Source: Promethearchaeota archaeon (GTDB lineage: Archaea; Asgardarchaeota; Lokiarchaeia; Sigynarchaeales; SOKP01). Taken from it: a DNA stretch of 18,325 nt. The stretch covers positions 1 to 18,325 of the forward strand of contig JAEOTV010000106.1 in the NCBI GenBank assembly GCA_016839635.1, written 5' to 3'. Below are positions 14,728 through 18,325 of the stretch, in pieces (the first letter of the stretch is position 1; each line of letters begins with the position of its first letter). The translations under genes were made by a program, and so were the position numbers. The notes under the pieces are model-generated. The model did no database searches and had not been told where the DNA came from. It worked only from the letters and a program-made list of their open reading frames with translations.

Positions 14728-15519
14728 CTAGGCTTTTAAAATTCTTGTCTGAACTCTTCCATGAGTTAGTTTATTTAATGTATCAACCAATTCCATTTGT
14801 AATCCCGCAGGCAAATTTACTACAGCAACCCAAGAACCATCAGATTGCCATTCATCTTTCTTGATTTGTCCATATTGAGCAACAATATTATAACCCTTCG
14901 CTGTAAAAGCTGTTGGGATTTTAATAGCCATTTCGACTTGTTCAATTCTTATAGGAATAATAGCTCGAATACTCTTAACGATATCATCAATTTGTTCTTC
15001 CGCACTCCTCATTAAATCAATTTTTATGTTTGCTTCTTCAATTGCTTTTTCTATTCGTGTGTATGGATGTGGTTTTTTATTTTGTGGATTTATAGCGTTT
15101 TTACTTATAATTGTTATAATTTGTTTCAATTTCTTTTGTTTTTCTTCTTCTCTTTGGGCTTGTGTCCAATGGATCTCTCCATCTAACAAAATATTTGCCC
15201 CAATTCTCCTTCCATCTATTGTATTAAATACTACTTCCATGTCTCCATCTGTAGCTTTTTTGCCTCTTTTTAAATCTTCGAAAACAATAAAACTCTCAAA
15301 AATAAGTTCTAAATCAATGCTTTGATGACTTAGTATCTCTTCTACAGTAAGACGAGATTTATCCTTACCTTCTTTTAATCTTATATTGATTTCTTCACGA
15401 ATAAGTTTTTTAGCCTCCCAGGCTTTCTCAGGATCCATTAGCATTTCAAAGATTCTTCCTGAATTCTCAATTCGCCCTATGATATATCCGCCTAAATCAA
15501 TTCTTGCTCGATCAATCAT
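14728..15519 (-). CDS. sdo1: Ribosome maturation protein SBDS (Sdo1)
   Basis: SBDS (263 aa) works in late 60S/50S subunit maturation. In eukaryotes it acts with EFL1 to evict eIF6 (Tif6), and archaea have SBDS and aIF6 orthologues. Three domains are expected. The N-terminal FYSH domain (about 1-95) includes the conserved segment ending SHQSIDLELIFESF. The central helical domain contains NPQNKKPHPYTRIEKAIEEA (about 141-160), the best-known SBDS signature. The C-terminal ferredoxin-like domain starts around IRAIIPIRIEQVEM. The ATG at 15519 is the only reasonable start. The gene sits between psmA and rrp4, its usual place in the archaeal exosome superoperon, with a 101-base gap upstream holding a likely promoter. 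Confidence 0.95.
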   Translation of the reverse strand: MIDRARIDLGGYIIGRIENSGRIFEMLMDPEKAWEAKKLIREEINIRLKEGKDKSRLTVEEILSHQSIDLELIFESFIVFEDLKRGKKATDGDMEVVFNTIDGRRIGANILLDGEIHWTQAQREEEKQKKLKQIITIISKNAINPQNKKPHPYTRIEKAIEEANIKIDLMRSAEEQIDDIVKSIRAIIPIRIEQVEMAIKIPTAFTAKGYNIVAQYGQIKKDEWQSDGSWVAVVNLPAGLQMELVDTLNKLTHGRVQTRILKA

Positions 15520-15597
15520 GTTACAGTTTCACAATTTAACTGATTGAATAATTTCAATTTGTTTTTCTATTATTTTCTGTCTTTCTGTTAAGAGATA

Positions 15598-15605
15598 AAT
15601 ATAAA
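15598..15605 (-). promoter_or_regulatory. Likely TATA box of sdo1 (SBDS)
   Basis: TTTATATT on the minus strand, preceded by CCCC, stands out in the gap between psmA and SBDS. It predicts a start near 15576 and a leader of about 55 bases. Confidence 0.45.
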
Positions 15606-15620
15606 GGGGTATAACCTTGA

Positions 15621-16340
15621 TTAAATTTTACTTAATAACACTTCCTCTTCTTCCAAACTTAGTAGCTTAAAGTTTTTATCTTCCTTTAATATAAAAGCTA
15701 CATCACATGTATTTTTATTTAAATTATCACCCATCAATTCTTTCAATGCTTTTAATGGTAATAATTTCAAATCCTCATCACTCATATCTTCATTATAATG
15801 CTCTTCAAGGTAAGCTCTTGCTTCTGCTGCTCCAGAGCCAATAGCAAAGGCTTTATAACCCCACATTGCTCCACTTGGGTCCGTTAAATATAAGGAAGGT
15901 TTATTATTAGAATCAATACCAGCAATTAGAAATGAAACACCAAAAGGACGTACTCCTGCGTTTTGGGTAAATATTTGTTTGTATTCACATATATTTAAAG
16001 TGCTATCTTTAACAGAAATCCTTTCATCATAATTTAATAAATTAACCTGAGCTTGAACACGAGCTCGGTCAATAAGCACTCTTGCATCCGCAGTAAGCCC
16101 TGCAATTGCCACTCCTATATGGTTATCTATCTTAAATATTTTTTCTGACCCTTTAATTTGCTCTTGAAGTTCAGTACTCTTCTTTTCAACAGCAAATACC
16201 ACGGAAGTCTTATTCCTACATACAATTGCCGTGGTACCTCTTCGAACGGCTTCAATGGCATATTCAACTTGAAAAAGCCGGCCTTCGGGAGAAAATTGGG
16301 TTATTGCCATATCATAACCTCTTCCTGCTTGCTGGAACAT
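15621..16340 (-). CDS. psmA: 20S proteasome subunit alpha
   Basis: This is the alpha subunit (239 aa) that forms the outer, gating rings of the archaeal 20S proteasome and docks regulatory ATPases such as PAN. The proteasome alpha signature is clear at the N-terminus, from GYDMAITQFSPEGRLFQVEY into AIEAV. Further on, RPFGVS lies in the conserved loop, and GSGAAEARAYLEEHY is the usual helix before the C-terminus. There is no beta-type propeptide or N-terminal catalytic threonine, so this is not PsmB, which is absent from the window. The ATG at 16340 has AAGGTGA six bases upstream, so the start is well supported. The gene is the first of the exosome-region cluster. Confidence 0.97.
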   Translation of the reverse strand: MFQQAGRGYDMAITQFSPEGRLFQVEYAIEAVRRGTTAIVCRNKTSVVFAVEKKSTELQEQIKGSEKIFKIDNHIGVAIAGLTADARVLIDRARVQAQVNLLNYDERISVKDSTLNICEYKQIFTQNAGVRPFGVSFLIAGIDSNNKPSLYLTDPSGAMWGYKAFAIGSGAAEARAYLEEHYNEDMSDEDLKLLPLKALKELMGDNLNKNTCDVAFILKEDKNFKLLSLEEEEVLLSKI

Positions 16341-16346
16341 TCAGAT

Positions 16347-16381
16347 TCACCTTAAAAGTTTTTGATATTTATCTATTTATA
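16347..16381 (-). promoter_or_regulatory. psmA promoter and Shine-Dalgarno site
   Basis: On the minus strand TATAAATA (16374-16381) is the same octamer as before the ECF operon. It predicts a start around 16352, just at the AAGGTGA Shine-Dalgarno motif (16347-16353), so the psmA leader would be very short. Confidence 0.45.
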
Positions 16382-16519
16382 TTATTTTTTGTATTTATTT
16401 TCTATAGTTAAAAAGTAGTAATAAATACTATAATAAATATTTTTTTTAAATAATTTAAAAAAAGAAGGTTAAAAAAGAGAATAGAGAAGATTATTATGAA
16501 TATTTTTTTTAATATGGTT

Positions 16520-16891
16520 TTATGACCATGCGACTTTATTTATAAATATTGACCACTCTAATAATATCATACCTTCATCTCTAGTACGAGCAACAAGATA
16601 ATCTCCGTCTTTAGTGATTGAACCAATAATATTCCCTTTCCCAGCTCCAATATTTTTAGCAGCTAATTGTATATCATCATTTTTTAAAATTGCAAATCTA
16701 TAATCTTGATATGTGAGAGCAGGTTCTTTTGTTTTCCAAGCATTTAATATTCCTTTAGCTTCTTCGCTTGTTAGTGGGAAATCTCCGGATTTAAAAATGA
16801 TATCTCCTTCATTGTTTAGTAGAAAAACTTCCTCCACTCCTTCGTACTCATTTAAAGCCTTAACTAAATCATTAAATCTTTGTTGTTCCAT
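16520..16891 (-). CDS. Probable Asgard-type profilin (profilin/roadblock-like fold)
   Basis: Profilin binds monomeric actin, and Asgard archaea encode profilins that can act on eukaryotic actin. The 123-aa protein has an N-terminal helix, then the strand pair VEEVFLLNNEGDIIFKS. A segment FPLTSEEAKGILNAWK follows, like the profilin pattern of short loop, E-x-x-x-I and helix. RFAILKNDDIQLAAKN and GNIIGSITKDGDYLVAR then resemble the central profilin strands. A C-terminal hydrophobic helix ends at WS and is shorter than in eukaryotes. The assignment is by pattern recognition. A roadblock/LC7 or longin-like protein of similar topology is the alternative, but the DGDYLVAR ending and the FPLT helix argue for profilin. 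A GGAG motif lies four bases before the ATG. The gene is monocistronic or precedes psmA. Confidence 0.62.
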   Translation of the reverse strand: MEQQRFNDLVKALNEYEGVEEVFLLNNEGDIIFKSGDFPLTSEEAKGILNAWKTKEPALTYQDYRFAILKNDDIQLAAKNIGAGKGNIIGSITKDGDYLVARTRDEGMILLEWSIFINKVAWS

Positions 16892-17069
16892 AATTCTCCA
16901 TCTTTCGCATAAATCTGTATTAATTTTATTGAAAGAAAGATAAAAATTTTAGAATTTAAATCTTTTTAGAACGATTAATTCTACATTTCAAAATTTAAGG
17001 AAAGTATTTTACATTAAAGAGATTAAAATATTTAATAGATTATCGATAATAGCACTTGAGTTTTATTTT

Positions 17070-17864
17070 ATGGTACAAAATTTAGTTTTATTTGATAAAA
17101 TCTATAACGTTTCAGATCGAGGAAAGAAAGAAGATATTTACCTTAGGTATCTTAAGTATTTAAAGGAGCGCATCAAAGGATTTACTGATACTTCCATCCA
17201 GATAAAAAAGCTTAGGAAATTTGATAAAAGATTTGAAATTACCATTAGTGGGTTAGAAGAAAATTTTATAGTTAATATTTTAAAAAAAGAGATTGGAAGT
17301 ATTCAAAATTTTAAAGATATATCAGTTGGGAAAATATACAGAGGTAATCTTATAGAGGTAGGGAAAGTTGGATTCGGTATATTTGTGGATTGTGCGATTT
17401 TAAATCCACAGGTAGATGTTCTTGTTAACTTGCACACATTAAGAGAACAATTATGTGAAGGAAATGAGAGATCTTTGAAAGAAATTATTGATGCTTATAA
17501 TTTTATCAATCATTTTCCTATAGATGTTAAAATTACTGTAGTAGATTCTGTTAACAATAAATTATTAGGTGAATTAGCTCCAAAAACTATGGAATTTTTT
17601 AATAAAATCTTAAAAGAAAACCTTGAAGGAGTCTTTTTAAGCGGAGAAACTAAAGGTCAATTTAAGAAGGCATTGACAAAAAAAGGTCATTTTCGAGACA
17701 TAATTACAGTAAAAAGATATGGTTTTTTGGAAAATCTTGTTTTACTCAAAGAGGGTTCTAATGCTCCCGGAATTATTGCTCATATTGGTAACGAGCTAAG
17801 AAATTGTAAATTAAGTGCTATAAGACCTAAAAAAATAAAAAAACTGTTTGAATCAGATAAGTAA
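17070..17864 (+). CDS. DUF2110-family protein with S1/OB-like centre
   Basis: The 264-aa protein resembles the archaeal DUF2110 family, whose function is unknown. The recognisable centre (about residues 85-130) begins VGKIYRGNLIEVGKVGFGIF. It then runs through VDVLVNLHTLREQLCEG, which reads like an S1/OB-type RNA-binding barrel. The C-terminal third contains SGETKGQFKKALTKKGHFRD and a basic tail rich in lysine. No catalytic motif, cysteine cluster or membrane segment is seen. A role with RNA is plausible from the S1-like pattern and positive charge but is inference. The gene is divergent from the profilin candidate across 178 bases, and its stop lies one base from the 3' end of the opposing tRNA-Val gene. 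Confidence 0.7.
   Translation: MVQNLVLFDKIYNVSDRGKKEDIYLRYLKYLKERIKGFTDTSIQIKKLRKFDKRFEITISGLEENFIVNILKKEIGSIQNFKDISVGKIYRGNLIEVGKVGFGIFVDCAILNPQVDVLVNLHTLREQLCEGNERSLKEIIDAYNFINHFPIDVKITVVDSVNNKLLGELAPKTMEFFNKILKENLEGVFLSGETKGQFKKALTKKGHFRDIITVKRYGFLENLVLLKEGSNAPGIIAHIGNELRNCKLSAIRPKKIKKLFESDK
17829..17843 (-). terminator. T7-A-T7 tract, likely terminator of the tRNA unit
   Basis: Reading on from the tRNA-Val 3' end on the minus strand, two runs of seven T separated by one A appear 23 bases downstream. They lie inside the antisense of the last codons of the DUF2110 gene, where the plus strand encodes lysine-rich residues. This fits an archaeal oligo-T terminator for the tRNA transcript. Confidence 0.4.
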
Positions 17865-17865
17865 A

Positions 17866-17971
17866 TGGTGGGCCAGGAGAGGATTTCAAGAAAGAAGGAA
17901 ATCTTTTTTCCAATTGAACTCCCGACCTTCGCGGTGTAAGCGCGACGTCATAACCACTAGACCACTGGCCC
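17866..17971 (-). tRNA. tRNA-Val (UAC) with a 30-nt intron in the T-loop and encoded CCA
   Basis: The minus strand folds into a full cloverleaf once an intron is removed. The acceptor stem is GGGCCAG/CTGGCCC with discriminator A, and the D-arm is GTC/GAC. The anticodon stem is TCGCG/CGCGA with loop CTTACAC, giving anticodon TAC at 17936-17938. The T-stem is GGGAG/CTCTC with one G-U pair. The T-loop is interrupted between positions 59 and 60, and splicing restores the canonical TTCAATC. The 3' CCA is encoded (17866-17868). The tRNA-Ser gene lies nine bases upstream, so the pair is probably one transcript. The stop codon of the convergent DUF2110 gene is one base beyond the CCA. Confidence 0.93.
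17883..17912 (-). other. Archaeal tRNA intron with bulge-helix-bulge motif
   Basis: The 30-nt insert fits the strict splicing-endonuclease substrate. The outer helix is the T-stem (GGGAG/CTCTC), and the central 4-bp helix is TTCA/TGAA. The 5' bulge is ATT (17912-17914) and the 3' bulge is ATC (17882-17884). The inner helix is GGAAA/TTTCT with one G-U. Cutting after the second base of each bulge removes exactly 17883-17912 and leaves a seven-base TTCAATC loop. Confidence 0.85.
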
Positions 17972-17980
17972 TAAATTGAA

Positions 17981-18063
17981 CGCAATCGGTGGGATTCGAA
18001 CCCACGAGTCCGTTGGACACCGGTTTAGCAGACCGGCGCTCTACCAGGCTAAGCGACGATTGC
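17981..18063 (-). tRNA. tRNA-Ser (GCU)
   Basis: This is a class II tRNA of 83 bases. The acceptor stem is GCAATCG/CGATTGC with discriminator G, the usual archaeal serine identity base. The D-stem is GCT/AGC. The anticodon stem is CCGGT/ACCGG with loop CTGCTAA, giving anticodon GCT at 18027-18029, which reads AGC and AGU codons. The long variable arm is GTCC/GGAC with a three-base loop, and the T-arm is GTGGG/CCCAC around TTCGAAT. No intron is present and CCA is not encoded, unlike the neighbouring tRNA-Val. Confidence 0.97.
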
Positions 18064-18095
18064 ACATTTGATTAATATTTGATGTAATACAATTT

Positions 18096-18104
18096 CAATA
18101 TAAC
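18096..18104 (-). promoter_or_regulatory. Possible TATA box of the tRNA-Ser/tRNA-Val unit
   Basis: GTTATATTG on the minus strand lies about 37 bases upstream of the mature tRNA-Ser 5' end. It predicts a short leader of about ten bases to be removed by RNase P. Other AT-rich stretches nearby are possible alternatives. Confidence 0.3.
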
Positions 18105-18150
18105 ACTTTAAAATTTTAATATTTTATTATAAAATATAGGCATTTAAAGT

Positions 18151-18177
18151 AGAAAGAAAAAAAAAGAAAAAAATTTT
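18151..18177 (-). terminator. Poly-T/C-rich tract downstream of the right-edge gene
   Basis: On the minus strand this segment reads as T7, C, T9, C, T3 after AAAA. It begins about 14 bases after the stop of the partial reading frame at the window edge and precedes the tRNA promoter, so it is a good candidate oligo-T terminator. Confidence 0.45.
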
Positions 18178-18190
18178 GGATTAAACGTTT

Positions 18191-18325
18191 CTAAATGTTT
18201 TTTCTTGACCGGCGATGTTCTCGTACCCTATTTTCTCCATAACACCATAAACACCCAATCGGAACGCATATCACCCAATTTATTATAAGATATAGAAAAA
18301 CTGTTGCAAGTTCGTAACTAGGATC
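18191..18325 (-). CDS. Possible C-terminal fragment of a membrane protein (cut by window edge)
   Basis: One minus-strand frame is open from the window edge for 44 codons to a TAG at 18191. It encodes a hydrophobic stretch beginning LATVFLYLIINWV and ending near CLWCYG, long enough for one membrane helix. A strongly basic tail, RVREHRRSRKNI, follows. That layout fits the last transmembrane segment and cytoplasmic end of a membrane protein. The region is somewhat richer in GC than the flanking spacer, and an oligo-T tract lies just downstream. The 5' part is outside the window, so no family can be named. The frame could still be chance. Confidence 0.4.
   Translation of the reverse strand, partial: DPSYELATVFLYLIINWVICVPIGCLWCYGENRVREHRRSRKNI

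Noticed and set aside
16520..16891. Roadblock/LC7 GTPase-activating protein
   Set aside because: The topology is similar, but the FPLT-helix segment and the GDYLV strand near the end fit profilin better. It is kept as the stated alternative.
17039..17050. 12-bp palindrome ATTATCGATAAT upstream of the DUF2110 gene
   Set aside because: It is short and AT-rich, lies near the start codon rather than the core promoter, and is not distinguishable from chance.
17866..17971. tRNA-Val as a degenerate pseudogene because its T-loop is far too long
   Set aside because: The excess is exactly 30 bases, folds as a strict bulge-helix-bulge, and its removal gives a canonical T-loop. All other stems are intact and CCA is encoded.
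17866..18063. tRNA pair as an attachment site for an integrated element
   Set aside because: No integrase, no duplicated tRNA 3' end and no mobile genes are seen in the window.

Overview
The window looks like chromosomal DNA from a low-GC archaeon, most probably an Asgard archaeon of the Lokiarchaeia type. This is inferred from gene content, not from a phylogeny. The informational genes are all archaeal/eukaryotic in type: exosome Rrp4/Rrp41/Rrp42, SBDS, alpha-type proteasome, eL43, prefoldin beta, KEOPS Pcc1 and Cgi121, and ZPR1. There is also a probable profilin, a eukaryotic signature protein known in prokaryotes mainly from Asgard archaea, and a tRNA with an archaeal bulge-helix-bulge intron. 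I see no rRNA, CRISPR array, insertion sequence, prophage or plasmid gene.

Left part (1-5600): on the minus strand are a ZPR1 zinc-ribbon protein, a PfkA-family phosphofructokinase with the residue signature of the pyrophosphate-dependent type, and a small unknown protein. Divergent from these is a four-gene plus-strand operon, porG-porD-porA-porB, encoding pyruvate:ferredoxin oxidoreductase. Together they describe central carbon metabolism with reversible glycolysis and ferredoxin-linked acetyl-CoA formation.

Middle part (5600-10000): a TsaC/Sua5 threonylcarbamoyl-AMP synthase and a THUMP-domain protein follow the por genes. They converge on a minus-strand operon encoding the energising module of an ECF-type transporter (two ABC ATPases and EcfT). 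Its last gene is the KEOPS subunit Cgi121, overlapping ecfT.

Right-centre (10060-16340): this is a version of the archaeal exosome superoperon, read on the minus strand in the order psmA, sdo1 (SBDS), rrp4, rrp41, rrp42, then rpl37ae, pcc1, prefoldin beta and a DHH phosphoesterase. TATA-like boxes before psmA, SBDS, rrp4 and rpl37ae, plus a T-rich tract after rrp42, suggest several transcription units. The products link RNA decay (exosome), protein decay (20S proteasome), ribosome maturation (SBDS), the ribosome (eL43), tRNA modification (Pcc1) and protein folding (prefoldin).

Right end (16520-18325): a probable profilin, a divergent DUF2110-family gene, a tandem pair of minus-strand tRNA genes (Ser-GCU then Val-UAC, the latter with a 30-nt intron in its T-loop), and a possible C-terminal fragment of a membrane protein cut by the window edge.

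The points most worth following up are the T-loop tRNA intron, the profilin candidate next to psmA, the Cgi121-ECF transporter overlap, and the gathering of t6A and other tRNA-modification genes. No wholly unknown multigene system is evident. Most of the window is recognisable housekeeping arranged in an unusual way.
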